From JBPRGG01 sp051418075 (lineage in GTDB: Bacteria; Bacteroidota; Bacteroidia; Cytophagales; Cyclobacteriaceae), in contig JBPRGG010000032.1 of the NCBI GenBank assembly GCA_051418075.1, positions 1-64,000 on the forward strand: a stretch of DNA of 64,000 nucleotides, given 5' to 3'. Of the stretch, positions 16,653 through 27,300 are shown piece by piece. The position numbers and the translations under genes were made by a program. The notes beneath the pieces are model-generated. The model was given only the letters and a program-made list of their open reading frames with translations. It was not told the origin of the DNA and ran no database searches. How positions within the stretch are numbered: the stretch's first letter is position 1; each line of letters begins with the position of its first letter.

Positions 16653-18830
16653 ATGGGTTTCTGTAGGTTAACAGGATTAATGATTTTATTTTTTGTAACT
16701 GGTTGGTTTCAATTGAAAGGGCAAAATCGATGTGCCACAGAAGAAAGACACCAACTCCTGCAAAAGCAATTTCCCTCCCTGCAAAACCATAAACAATTTG
16801 AGCGTTGGCTGGAAGAAAAAAAAGAAGAGCGAATCAATCGTCTGCAGGCCTTTGGTACCAGGGAAGAAGAAACCACCATTATTTTGCCCGTAGTGGTGCA
16901 TGTAATCCACAATGGAGAACCTTATGGTGAAGGTTCCAATATTACCGATGAACAGATAATTTCCCAAATTGAGGTGCTAAATGCAGATTATGGCAGGTTA
17001 AATAAAGATACTATAAATACACCGGAATACTTTAAGCCGGTAGCGGCCAGTCTGGGAATACAATTTGTTTTAGCCAAAAGAGACCCAACTGGTCTACTCA
17101 CCAACGGAATAGTCAGAAAAGCTGGTTCCCGCACTATCTGGCACTGGTCTAATGATGATGCTGAACTAAAATCCCTGAGTTACTGGCCAGCTGAAGACTA
17201 TATTAACATCTGGGTTGTCAATGAATTAACCAATAATTACCTGGCTTATGCCACTTACCCTGTTACCAATCTGCAGGGAATTACCGAACCTAACTTTAAT
17301 CGTTTACTGGATGGTTTAGTAACAGGGTACAAATATTTCGGATCAAAGGATTATGGGAATTTCCCCCTGGAATCTCCTTTTGAATATGGACGTACAATTA
17401 CCCATGAAATGGGGCATTACCTGGGTTTGCGGCACACATGGGGTGATGGAGGATGTAGTGTAGACGATTATTGTGAAGATACGCCCCAAAGCAGTGAAAA
17501 CTATAATTCAGAATGTCCCCAGGCCCCGGTAAGCTGTGGCAGCGAGGATATGTTTCAAAATTATATGTATTATACCTCCGATGCCTGTATGAATATTTTT
17601 ACCAAGTGTCAAAAAGCCAGGATGCTTGCCGTATTGGAAAACAGTCCCCGCCGGAAAAGCCTTTTAACCTCTATGGGCGCTATTCCACCGGCAGGTTTTA
17701 ATTATGACCTCTCTGCAGCTAGAATCTTGTCTCCCTCTATTATCAGCTGTGAAAATGATCTTTTCCCTCAGATAGAAGTGGTCAATACCGGTCTGGAAGT
17801 TATCAATAATTTTATGATCAGTTATCAAATCAGTGGATTCAGTAAAGACACGCTGGAATATAGTGATATCAATTTGGCTAAAGGAGAAACTTTTATCATC
17901 AGTTTGCCTCAAGTGAATCTGGGATCGGGCAACTTTGACTTTAATTTCAACATTCTGGAAGTAGAAGGGGATGAAGATTTTGAACTGTCTAATAACAGCC
18001 TCAACCTTAGCTTTTCAGTGAATGACTTTGATGATTTCATCCCTTACAAAGAACGTTTTCAAAATGAAGAACTGGATCAACTGCATTGGTCTGTAATCAA
18101 CCCGAATAAAGATACCACCTGGCAAATTGCTTCTGCTTCAGGCAATGGTTCCGATAATTTATCAGCTTATATTGATAATTTCAATTATACATCTATCGGT
18201 ACGGAGGACTGGCTAATCAGCCCCAATCTCGACTTTAAATTTGGAACCGCTCCTACGATGTGGTTCAAACTATCCTACGGCTATAGAACTGACAGAAATG
18301 ATATATTGAAAATACTGGTATCTACTGATTGCGGCAATACTTTTCCTTTTGTAGTGTATGAAAAACTGGGCCAGGAATATTCCAGCCAAAATAGCCAGGA
18401 ATACTGGGAACCATCTACTCCTCAGGACTGGAAGTTGGAAAAAGTAGACCTGTCTCAGTTTGCCGGAGAAGAAAATGTCAGGGTAGCATTTGTTTCAACC
18501 AATGGGAACGGCAATGTACTTTACCTGGATGACATCGAATTCTATTTAGAGGATGGTCCATCACCTGCATTGATAGAGGACAATAGCTTTAAAATATATC
18601 CTAATCCCACCTTTAACAATGAATTTAATGTGAGTTTTCATTTACAAGAACGGGATGATGTGTATGTCAATGTATATGACACTTACGGAAAGATTTTATT
18701 CAGTCAGCTATTTCCTAACACCCTTAATCAGACTTATCACCTGACCCTGGAAAATTATGCCAAAGGTATTTACATGGTTGAAATCAGGGGAACCAAGGTC
18801 AACAGGATTAAAAACATCGTCCTGTATTGA
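16653..18830 (+). CDS. secreted M43-family zinc metalloprotease with T9SS sorting domain
   Basis: 725 residues. Signal peptide (residues 1-23), then a pappalysin-type catalytic domain with the extended zinc motif HEMGHYLGLRH at 251-261. A Cys-rich loop follows (GGCSVDDYCEDTP). The middle holds a CARDB-like beta domain (about 350-440) and a jelly-roll/MAM-like domain (about 470-630). The last 80 residues (IYPNPTFNNEF to GIYMVEIRG...) are a type A T9SS sorting domain, so the enzyme is sent to the surface or medium. All catalytic ligands are present, so it should be active. Confidence 0.93.
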   Translation: MGFCRLTGLMILFFVTGWFQLKGQNRCATEERHQLLQKQFPSLQNHKQFERWLEEKKEERINRLQAFGTREEETTIILPVVVHVIHNGEPYGEGSNITDEQIISQIEVLNADYGRLNKDTINTPEYFKPVAASLGIQFVLAKRDPTGLLTNGIVRKAGSRTIWHWSNDDAELKSLSYWPAEDYINIWVVNELTNNYLAYATYPVTNLQGITEPNFNRLLDGLVTGYKYFGSKDYGNFPLESPFEYGRTITHEMGHYLGLRHTWGDGGCSVDDYCEDTPQSSENYNSECPQAPVSCGSEDMFQNYMYYTSDACMNIFTKCQKARMLAVLENSPRRKSLLTSMGAIPPAGFNYDLSAARILSPSIISCENDLFPQIEVVNTGLEVINNFMISYQISGFSKDTLEYSDINLAKGETFIISLPQVNLGSGNFDFNFNILEVEGDEDFELSNNSLNLSFSVNDFDDFIPYKERFQNEELDQLHWSVINPNKDTTWQIASASGNGSDNLSAYIDNFNYTSIGTEDWLISPNLDFKFGTAPTMWFKLSYGYRTDRNDILKILVSTDCGNTFPFVVYEKLGQEYSSQNSQEYWEPSTPQDWKLEKVDLSQFAGEENVRVAFVSTNGNGNVLYLDDIEFYLEDGPSPALIEDNSFKIYPNPTFNNEFNVSFHLQERDDVYVNVYDTYGKILFSQLFPNTLNQTYHLTLENYAKGIYMVEIRGTKVNRIKNIVLY

Positions 18831-18933
18831 TCAAGTCTGCATTTACGTCTCCCGAAGGTTCTTCCATTTATATTTTTTCATATCATAAGATAATGATATG
18901 TTCATCGTTATTAGGAATAACAATCTATAATTT

Positions 18934-18941
18934 TAAATTTG
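18934..18941 (+). promoter_or_regulatory. candidate -7 promoter element of the PASTA gene
   Basis: TAAATTTG fits TAnnTTTG exactly, 52 bp before the PASTA start codon. The -33 element is not convincing. Confidence 0.35.
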
Positions 18942-18992
18942 CAAAAGATTTAAATCAGACACTGACCAAGTATTCCAAGTAGCATTTAAATA

Positions 18993-19802
18993 ATGAAAAT
19001 AAAAGCAAATTCTTTTAAGGATGTCCTGATACATTTGGGCATTATAAGTGGGCTAGGGGTAATATTAATCATTTTGTTCTTTTATGTGTATTTACCTTAT
19101 ACCACCAACCATGGAGAAAGCATTACGCTCCCTGATTTAGAGGGCATACCTTACGAAGAAATCAATGAATTTTTAACCAGCCGGGATCTCCGATATGAGG
19201 TTCGGGCAGATTCCGGCTATTCTGACCAATATCCCCCTTTAGCTGTGCTGGATCAGCATCCGGATGCTGGCTCTCAGGTGAAGGAAAATCGAAAGATCTA
19301 CCTTACCTTAAATGCACAACAGCCACCTTTGGTAGAAATGCCGAAACTGGTGGAAGGATCTATGAAAAACGCAGAAACCACTCTGAAAAATATTGGCCTG
19401 GAAGTGGGAGAGCTTAAATATGAACCAAATCTGTTTGAAAATGTGGTTCTGGATCAGCTTTATAAAGGCAATTCTGTAGAAGCCGGCACCCAAATTCCCA
19501 AAGGATCGGCCATAGACCTGGTAATTGGCGACGGGTTAGGTAAACAGGTATTTGAAATGCCCGATCTGGTTGGAAGGGAGTTTGATGAAGCTGAGGTTTA
19601 TATTGCCGGGGTAAGACTGGAAGTTGGAAGTATATTAAATGAAGAAGCAGAGGATGAGTTTACCGGCATTATCATGAAACAGATCCCTGAAGCCGGAAGT
19701 AATGTAAGAAGCGGAGAACTGGTGGATCTTTGGGTAGGAAACCTGCCTCGCTATGACAGCCTGAATACAGAGGAAGAAGAAATGCCTCAACCTCAGTTGT
19801 AG
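18993..19802 (+). CDS. membrane-anchored triple-PASTA protein
   Basis: 269 residues. A single transmembrane helix (about 14-35, GIISGLGVILIILFFYVYL) is followed by three PASTA domains at roughly 42-110, 113-182 and 186-255, each starting with a PDLxG/PKLVE segment and closing with G...V.L.V. There is no kinase domain, as usual for Bacteroidota PASTA proteins. In other phyla PASTA domains bind muropeptides or lipid II; a wall-binding role here is inferred. The next gene, a T9SS cargo, begins 15 bp on, so they share a transcript. Confidence 0.9.
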   Translation: MKIKANSFKDVLIHLGIISGLGVILIILFFYVYLPYTTNHGESITLPDLEGIPYEEINEFLTSRDLRYEVRADSGYSDQYPPLAVLDQHPDAGSQVKENRKIYLTLNAQQPPLVEMPKLVEGSMKNAETTLKNIGLEVGELKYEPNLFENVVLDQLYKGNSVEAGTQIPKGSAIDLVIGDGLGKQVFEMPDLVGREFDEAEVYIAGVRLEVGSILNEEAEDEFTGIIMKQIPEAGSNVRSGELVDLWVGNLPRYDSLNTEEEEMPQPQL

Positions 19803-19817
19803 ATTTAATAAACTAAA

Positions 19818-21680
19818 ATGCTAAAATCACGGATTGCTGCTTTATTTGTTACTTTGATCCTGATTGCTCAATCCGGTTGGGCCCAGATTGAATTTGTGCC
19901 AATCCCCACTACTGAACAAGACAAAGCCAGCAATCAACGGGTTAAGCAAGGTCACAATGCCGCCCTGGAACTTCCTTTCTGGGATGATTTTTCCACGGCA
20001 GACCAGGTACCTGATACATCAAAATGGCTGAATTCAGCTTCAGTAACTATAAGTAATTCAGCTGCTCTAAATCCTCCGACCATCAATGTGGCTTTATTTG
20101 ATGGATTCAATGCCTGGGGCAAGCCCTATTCCAATAAAGACGAAAACGGGTTAGCTGATACCTTAATTTCGCAAATACTGGATCTTTCTGGACTTACTGA
20201 TCAGCAAAAACAAACTACATTCTTAAGTTTCTATTGGCAGGCCCAGGGGTTGGGAGATCAACCCAATCCTGGAGATTCCATCAGGTTGCAATTCAAATCC
20301 AATAAGAATAAGTGGTATACCTTTTGGAAACAAACCGGGGCTACCGTCAATCCGGCTCAATTCAGACATGTTTTACCTATTCGGATAGAAAATCTTAACT
20401 TCGAACAGGATGAAACTTTCTTTTTTGATGCTTTTCAATTTAGGTTTCAAGCCTTTGGCAACCTGTCTGGAGGATTTGACCATTGGATGATCGATTATAT
20501 ATACCTTAACCATAGCCGTAGTTTTCAGGACACTGTTTACTTTGATCGTGCTTTAACCACAGCTCCCAGCAGTTTATTTAAACCCTTTACCAGTATTCCC
20601 AAAGAAGCCTTTTTTAACCTTGAGCCAGATCAACTGGGTAGTCCCGCAGCAGGATTTTACAATTTAAGTAACGAAGGGTTGCAGGCCCTGGATTTTTCCT
20701 TGATTATACGGGAAAACCTCACGAAAAAACCCATTGATACAGTAAACTATGAAACAGTTTTAAGTCCTTTACCCGGTGCTTTTGAAAGAAGAAAGCTGAA
20801 TGCTAATCAAATGAATCCCGGGAAATATGATCAATTTAAAGACTCTGCCAGTTTTGAGCTTGAATCACTGTTTTATTTAAAAACCAATGACACCATTGTT
20901 ACCAATAGAAATTACAGGGTAAATGATACAGTAAAATCAGTGACTAAAATAGCCAATTATTATGCCTATGATGATGGATCAGCTGAAATAGGAGCCGGAA
21001 TCAGTAAAAGAGGGGCTCAATTGGCTTACAGGTATATTCTGAATCAGCCCGATACCATCACCCATATTGACATTTATTTCCCGGCTTTCCTGAACACCCA
21101 GGCTGCCACTACCATCAAGCTTTTTGTCTGGAAAAGGCTTGATGGGCAAAATAGTTCAATCCTGCACCAGGAAACCTTTCCCCTGCAACTGTCTGATCAA
21201 ATCAACGAATTAAAAAGGTATACCCTAAGCAGAAATATCGTTATTGAAGACACTTGTTATATTGGCTACGAACAAAATATTGATGAGCTTTTACCGGTCG
21301 GTTTTGACCGAAATACGAATTCCAGCAATCAAATATTTTTTAACCGATCGGCTCAGGGAGCCTGGGAGGTTTATGATGAAGAAACTACCGGAAGTTTGAT
21401 GCTGAGGCCTATCTTTTCCGAAGCAATCGTTACGGGTATTGATCCAGATGATGCTCCGTTTGAAGAGGTTAAATTAAAATTATATCCCAATCCTACCCGC
21501 AGCCATGTGAATATTGATGGGCCATTTCAGGAGGTATTGGTTTTTGATATACGGGGAAATCTGCTGCATCAAACTTCACAAAACCAGATTACACTTTCCG
21601 GATGGCCGGCCGGCATTTATTTGTTTAAGGTGAAAACCAAAAAACAAATACTTACCCATCGAATCCTGCTCTTGGAATAA
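19818..21680 (+). CDS. T9SS type A sorting domain-containing secreted protein
   Basis: 620 residues. Signal peptide ending near SGWAQ (residue 22). The body is beta-rich with a jelly-roll-like segment around 60-240 (LPFWDDFS...WMIDYIYLNHS). The C-terminal sorting domain starts at KLYPNPTRSHVNIDG (about 551) and ends RILLLE. No catalytic motif was recognised. Position right after the PASTA gene is shared with many Bacteroidota genomes as I recall, but the role is unknown. Confidence 0.85.
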   Translation: MLKSRIAALFVTLILIAQSGWAQIEFVPIPTTEQDKASNQRVKQGHNAALELPFWDDFSTADQVPDTSKWLNSASVTISNSAALNPPTINVALFDGFNAWGKPYSNKDENGLADTLISQILDLSGLTDQQKQTTFLSFYWQAQGLGDQPNPGDSIRLQFKSNKNKWYTFWKQTGATVNPAQFRHVLPIRIENLNFEQDETFFFDAFQFRFQAFGNLSGGFDHWMIDYIYLNHSRSFQDTVYFDRALTTAPSSLFKPFTSIPKEAFFNLEPDQLGSPAAGFYNLSNEGLQALDFSLIIRENLTKKPIDTVNYETVLSPLPGAFERRKLNANQMNPGKYDQFKDSASFELESLFYLKTNDTIVTNRNYRVNDTVKSVTKIANYYAYDDGSAEIGAGISKRGAQLAYRYILNQPDTITHIDIYFPAFLNTQAATTIKLFVWKRLDGQNSSILHQETFPLQLSDQINELKRYTLSRNIVIEDTCYIGYEQNIDELLPVGFDRNTNSSNQIFFNRSAQGAWEVYDEETTGSLMLRPIFSEAIVTGIDPDDAPFEEVKLKLYPNPTRSHVNIDGPFQEVLVFDIRGNLLHQTSQNQITLSGWPAGIYLFKVKTKKQILTHRILLLE

Positions 21681-21752
21681 GGCAAAAGTGTTTAAACTTT
21701 CTGCCTCAGCCTGTAGTTCCTCCTTTAGATCAAATTTATTGACATTTTAGCT

Positions 21753-22331
21753 ATGAGGCCTTATCTAATTTCAATTTTATTGCTGGTTGGTGCTTTTACT
21801 ATTTCTGCCCAACCTGTTGATTTAACCAGCTTCAATCAAAGCCGATTAGATATTAATCAATGGGGTATGATTACCCTGGGAGGCTGGGCTTTAGGGAATA
21901 TTGGGATCAATGCTTTATTAATTTCAGGTGCTTCAGGTAGTCAGAAATACTTCTATCAAGGGAATGCCTACTGGAATCTGGCAAATCTGGCTTTGGCTGG
22001 TTTTGGACTATACAACTCCCTTTCAGCCGACCCGGAAAGTTTCAATGTATTTGAGACCATTAAACAGCATTATAATATACAAAAGATCTTGCTGATCAAT
22101 GCCGGTCTGGATGTTGCTTATATTACAGGTGGTTTCTATCTGAAAGAAAGGGCTGACAATTCGTCTTCAAACCAGGACAGATTAAAGGGATATGGCCGGG
22201 CTTTGATGTTGCAGGGAAGTTTTTTACTGGTGTTTGACCTGGCCCTGTATTTTATTCATTCCAATCAAACTTCATGGTTGAGAAATATAGTTATGAATTC
22301 ACATGGCATTGGTATGAGGTGGGAATTCTAA
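21753..22331 (+). CDS. conserved four-helix membrane protein of unknown function
   Basis: 192 residues with a signal-like N-terminus (to ISAQ, residue 19) and about four hydrophobic helices (near 38-57, 70-88, 108-127 and 145-165). Conserved-looking phrases include GMITLGGWALGNIG and GNAYWNLANLALAGFGLY, which I recognise from unnamed Bacteroidota membrane proteins (possibly DUF6992; not certain). Likely an inner-membrane protein. It ends before a hairpin shared with the convergent subtilase gene. Confidence 0.72.
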   Translation: MRPYLISILLLVGAFTISAQPVDLTSFNQSRLDINQWGMITLGGWALGNIGINALLISGASGSQKYFYQGNAYWNLANLALAGFGLYNSLSADPESFNVFETIKQHYNIQKILLINAGLDVAYITGGFYLKERADNSSSNQDRLKGYGRALMLQGSFLLVFDLALYFIHSNQTSWLRNIVMNSHGIGMRWEF

Positions 22332-22367
22332 AAAACAAAGACTTTAAATGTTAATAAATGAAAATAG

Positions 22368-22400
22368 GTAAGGCAAAAGCTATTATATCCCTTGCCTTAC
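22368..22400. terminator. hairpin between convergent genes
   Basis: GTAAGGCAA (22368-22376) pairs with TTGCCTTAC (22392-22400). It sits between the plus-strand membrane gene and the minus-strand subtilase and may stop both. A 10-bp tandem repeat (TACCGGTTCC/TACCGGTTCA, 22417-22436) overlaps the subtilase stop. Confidence 0.55.
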
Positions 22401-22425
22401 GCTTATATTTTCAGGCTACCGGTTC

Positions 22426-24090
22426 CTACCGGTTCATTCTATCTGCTAACAACAATCCTTCATAGGCATTAACAATACCTCCGGTTTTACAGAGTTTTTT
22501 AAACCTGGTTTTTTTGCCCTCAATACCTCCTTCTCCTGGTGAATAAACCTTGAGACGTTTGTAATTGGTTGTAGATTTCAGTAAAATTTCTTTTAGTTCT
22601 ACTGCAGTCAGATCAGGATAATAAGACCAGATCAAAGCTGCTACACCGGAAACCACAGGACTGGAAAAACTGGTACCACTTCCAAGGTCATATTTGTTTT
22701 CAGGATAAAGAGAGATAATATCCACACCCGGAGCAAACAGATCCACATTTTGTCTGCCATAGTTGGAAAAACCTCCTACAAAATTCTCGTCTATACGTTT
22801 ATCAATTGCCCCTACATTGATCCAGGTTTCAACGATGGAATTATCATTGAGAAGATCAGTTGGATAACTATTAACATCATCAATATTTTCCGCATCATTT
22901 CCAGCTGCATGCACCAACAGCACATTGTTAGCTTCGGCATATTTTATAGCTTCATCTACCATGTGTTTTTCAGGGGAAAAATCCTTGCCAAAACTCATAT
23001 TAATGATATTGGCACCATTATCTACTGCATAGCGAATCGAAAGGGCCACATCCTTATCATATTCATCACCCTGAGGTACAGTCCTCAGCACCATGATCTC
23101 TATATTTTCAGCTATGCCATCTATCCCTAATTCATTATCACGAACGGCTCCGATAATACCCGCTACAAAAGTGCCATGATCAGCCTCCGGTCCTTTTACA
23201 TCATTATTGCCGTAATATTTTTGCTTGATAGAAGTGTGATCATCATTAATTATTTCACGAGCTTCCAGTTCAAGGTTCAAATGTTTTTCCAGGTAATCAT
23301 TGGTATGGGCTTTCATATCTTCCAGAAGATCCCAGGTAAATTCATTTTGATATAAATATAAAAGGTACCTTTTGGCGCTCAGCACTTCTTTATTATCGGA
23401 TTCCACAGATAACAAATTTTGAAGATTAACTTCGCCAATATCTGTAGCAGATTTTAGGATTTCTTCCGCGATTTTCAACCTTTCCTCAAACATGGCTAAA
23501 TTCTCCTGTTCCTCCTGATATTTCTTCACTTCCTGTTCATAACGTTTCTTTACCTTCAGATAGGTTTTGTATTGATCTTTCTGAGCAGCAGATACTTCAG
23601 AAATATGTGCTACATTTTCAAATTGAGGTTTTAATTTTCGCAGAATTCTGACAAATTCCAGGTTTTCATAGGAAATATTTTGTCCCTTCCGGTTTCCCAG
23701 AAAGTTCCAGCCATGAATATCATCAACATAACCATTTTTGTCATCATCCAATCCATTGTCAGGAACTTCATCTTTATTGATCCAGATTTTCCCTTGCAGG
23801 TCTTCATGCTGCACATCTACTCCTCCATCAATAACAGCCACAATGATCTTCTTTTGGGGTTTGCGATTTTTCAGGATTTCCTGGTAAGCTCTATCCACAC
23901 TAGCGCCCTGAATTTCATTCATTTCAGGATCCATATTATACCAATTTAGTTGGCTCTGATTCAGGGAATCAATCGAAGTCCCTGAACTGTTATTTTTATC
24001 TGAATGAGCATAAATGTTATAAATCTGAGTTAATAGCAATGCCAGTACCAATAAAACACCGGCTAATTGGGGTCTTAGTTTATTTTTCAT
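22426..24090 (-). CDS. S8 subtilisin-like serine protease with coiled-coil insert
   Basis: 554 residues with an N-terminal signal or anchor (about 8-28). The catalytic triad is intact: Asp88 in VAVIDGGVD, His305 in DHGTFVAG and Ser474 in GTSFSSP; the oxyanion Asn is in HAAGNDA. Between Asp and His lies about 160 extra residues (135-300), highly charged and helical (e.g. KKRYEQEVKKYQEEQ), probably a coiled coil. No T9SS sorting tail is present, so it is likely periplasmic or envelope-attached. Function of the insert is unknown; it might control access or oligomerise the enzyme. Confidence 0.92.
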   Translation of the reverse strand: MKNKLRPQLAGVLLVLALLLTQIYNIYAHSDKNNSSGTSIDSLNQSQLNWYNMDPEMNEIQGASVDRAYQEILKNRKPQKKIIVAVIDGGVDVQHEDLQGKIWINKDEVPDNGLDDDKNGYVDDIHGWNFLGNRKGQNISYENLEFVRILRKLKPQFENVAHISEVSAAQKDQYKTYLKVKKRYEQEVKKYQEEQENLAMFEERLKIAEEILKSATDIGEVNLQNLLSVESDNKEVLSAKRYLLYLYQNEFTWDLLEDMKAHTNDYLEKHLNLELEAREIINDDHTSIKQKYYGNNDVKGPEADHGTFVAGIIGAVRDNELGIDGIAENIEIMVLRTVPQGDEYDKDVALSIRYAVDNGANIINMSFGKDFSPEKHMVDEAIKYAEANNVLLVHAAGNDAENIDDVNSYPTDLLNDNSIVETWINVGAIDKRIDENFVGGFSNYGRQNVDLFAPGVDIISLYPENKYDLGSGTSFSSPVVSGVAALIWSYYPDLTAVELKEILLKSTTNYKRLKVYSPGEGGIEGKKTRFKKLCKTGGIVNAYEGLLLADRMNR

Positions 24091-24124
24091 TTTTAACCTT
24101 TTAGTAAACCTCTAATGCAAATGC

Positions 24125-24150
24125 AAAATTGTTGCCAAAGCAGCAATTTT
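24125..24150. repeat. stem-loop in the subtilase 5' region
   Basis: AAAATTGTTGC and GCAGCAATTTT form an 11-bp stem with one wobble pair and a CAAA loop, 35 bp before the subtilase start. It may be a leader structure or protein-binding site. Confidence 0.35.
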
Positions 24151-24185
24151 CAACAAAAATAAAGAGGTAAATTGAATTTTCCTAT

Positions 24186-24207
24186 ATTAAAACCTGTAGG
24201 TTTTAAT
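24186..24207. repeat. 22-nt perfect palindrome ATTAAAACCT-GT-AGGTTTTAAT
   Basis: Two 10-nt arms around GT, roughly 100 bp upstream of the subtilase start and beyond the end of the VCBS gene. It could be an operator for the subtilase or a terminator of the VCBS gene; no T-run follows. Confidence 0.4.
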
Positions 24208-24374
24208 TATTAATAAAATTATCAGCCTAAAATGTTAATAATCTGTTAATTAAGCTTATTGTCTATTTAGGGTGTTAGTAATAAGCTAAAGCGGATTATG
24301 GTCACTTTACAACCTTTAAAACAGGAACATCAAATAAACAATGACAGATGAAATTAAGTCCAATCAATCCCGGT

Positions 24375-27300
24375 CTATACTTTATTTGGTTCAGCTACAG
24401 GAATTTCCCGTTGATTTCCTTCAAAATCCACAATTATTACCTTTACTGCCTCCGAAGGTACTTCAAGGCTTCGACTTGATTGCGACAAATAGGAACTGCA
24501 ATAATGAAATTCTTTCTTGTATATATTTCCGGAAGATAATTCTATCAACGCATAAGCGTCTTGTTTTTTCAACTTCACTCTTTGTTTGGAATAATGAGCC
24601 GGTTGATAAAACCTGATCTTGTCTTTATTACTGGATACAAGTAAAACAGGGCCCTGATCGACTGTAGTCATTTCCACCAGGGCTTTAGCATCTGAATGGA
24701 TATTAACTCCGCTTTCATTAACATTTACATAGTTAAAATCTCCCTTTCCATTACCTTTTAACAGGGCTCCGTTAAAGGCATCCTGCCAGCCATATATCAA
24801 TTCTTCAGCAAAGGAATTTCCAACGGCCAGAATATCCAGGTAACCATCTCCATCAAAATCCCGGCTGATCATGCCAAAAACAGGAGCCATCTGCATTTCT
24901 TTAGGTAAATTCCTGAGTTGAAATTGATTATCTCCTTTATTTTCCAGATAACTGGTAGCCAAATTAGTAGCTGTCAGCTTTTGAGCAGCTAAAAGTTTTT
25001 GCTCCTCAAATATCTGATCTATTGTTGAATTGGCATAGGAGGCATAATTGGAAAAAAATGCCCGGTATTTGTTCAATTGATCAATTAAGGCATCCCTTGG
25101 CGCTTCCGGGTATTCTTTACCCTGGATATAATAAGTAATTATGGCATCCTGATTACCATTATCGTCAAAATCATGTACATAAACAGAAACAGGCTGGGTT
25201 GGGCTGGGCTTATATTTGTTATTCAAACCAAAATTTCCTAATACATAATCCACATCGCCATCCTGATCAAAATCATCACCGATAATACTGTTCCACCATC
25301 CTGCGGAATTAGGTAAATGCACCTGCGAGTTAATATTTACCAATTTTCCTTGCTGATTTTCAAAAAATGTAATGGGCATCCACTCTCCCACCACGATCAA
25401 ATCCATCCAGTTATCATTATTAAAATCAGTCCATAAACCGGCATTTACAATACCTAAATTCTCCAAACCAGGTGCTTTCTCCTGGATCACATTCCTGAAT
25501 TTACCGGCATTGTTCTCCAGTAAAAGGCTAGGTTGCGCATTAGGATAGGCTTTTGAGTCCACTTTCCCACCGACAAAAAGATCCAGATCACCGTCCTGAT
25601 CATAGTCTGCGGCGTTGACACAGGAACCACTGATCCTGCTTTCAGGTAAGTTTTCCGATTTTGAAAAGTTACCATGTCCATCATTCAAATATACCCTGTC
25701 CTGCATAGCTTCATGGGAAGCATAAAATTCTGTACTTCCGCTAACAACGTAAATATCAAGATCCTGATCCTGGTCCAGGTCAGCCAGCAGAATACCCATA
25801 TCTTCACTAATAATATCATGTTCAAAAGCCTTTGACTCAAAACTGCCATCATGATGTTGGATAAAAATTTTGGCCGGCTTTCTTACAGAACCTGCGATAA
25901 AAAGATCTTCCAAGCCATCACCATTAAGATCTCCAACAGCCAGTCCGGGGCCGCTCTGGGAATACTTTCTGGGAATCAGCGGTTGTTGCTTAAAATCAAT
26001 AAACTCTGTTTCATCGTGCTGATATTCAAGCCCTTCCAGACTGGTGGCTGTCAGCAGTGGCTGACCGGTTTTGACTGGTTCAAAATCAACATTCTCCTGA
26101 GGCCTATTAGCATCAGCATAATTCACAGTCAGGAGTTGATTAGCCGGAATGTTCATCAAAAGCTGATATTTTCCGTCAGGCCAGAAAACTTCCAGGCTGT
26201 CAATTGCCTGATGGCTTCCCAAACCAAAATGAACTATAGGCTCCACCACGGATTTATATCCCCGGTACACCGAATGATCATGATATAACTGTTGCCCGTC
26301 CATTTGGAGCATTAATTTGGCTCCTACAGCTAAATAATTATTTTTAGGTCCTTTTAAATCAATCCTTAGGTAATTTTTAGTAGAATCCCCTGCTGCAGGA
26401 TCTAAATTATTTTTAAAAAAGAAAGCCTGGTCATCAATATTATTTACTACCAGATCAAGATCACCATCTTTATCAAAATCAGCAAATGCAGCTCCATTAG
26501 AAAAGGAAGGTATCTTAAGTCCCCAGGGTTCTGTGACATCTTTGAATGAAAGATCACCCTGGTTTTTATACATAAAATTGGAAATCTTTACTGCCTGTAA
26601 CTGTTCAATCAATTCTTTCCGTTGCTCTACATTCAAATTCCCGCCCGAAAAGGGAGAATTAATGTTTTGGTACATAATATAATCGAGGTCTGTGACATCT
26701 TTCCTATATCCATTGGTTATCCACAGGTCCTTTAACCCATCATGATCATAATCGGCAAATAAAGGAGCCCAGCTCCAGTCAGTATTGCTTATTCCAGCCA
26801 TTTGACCGATTTCACTATAAATGGCATCACCATTTTCATCAAAACCCATATGAAGCTGGAGGGTATTTCTTATATACTGGGGTTCATATCCCATTTCCAG
26901 GTTTAGCATAAACCTGTCATAATTCATGGGGCCAAGCATGGTTTTCTGGCGGTAATTATCCGGGGGTAACATATCCAATACAACGATATCCGGTAATCCG
27001 TCATTATTAAAATCATTCACATCGGTACCCATGCCATTATGGGTCTGATGGCGGGTATATTGAGGGGCTTTATTGGTAAAAGTACCATCCTGATTATTGA
27101 TCCATACCAGGTCATTGGTAAGAAAATCATTGGCAATATATAAATCAGACCAACCATCCAGATTCAGGTCAGCAACTGCTATTCCTAGTCCATGTCCTTC
27201 AATTAAAATTCCAGCCTCCCGGGTGTAATTTTCGAATACGGGATGACCATCCGGACCAATTCCTGTATTTCTGTAAAAACGATCGTTACTTTCGGCAGAA

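Noticed and set aside
22417..22436. Tandem TACCGGTTC repeat as an attachment site
   Set aside because: Only two copies overlapping a stop codon, with no integrase or tRNA nearby.
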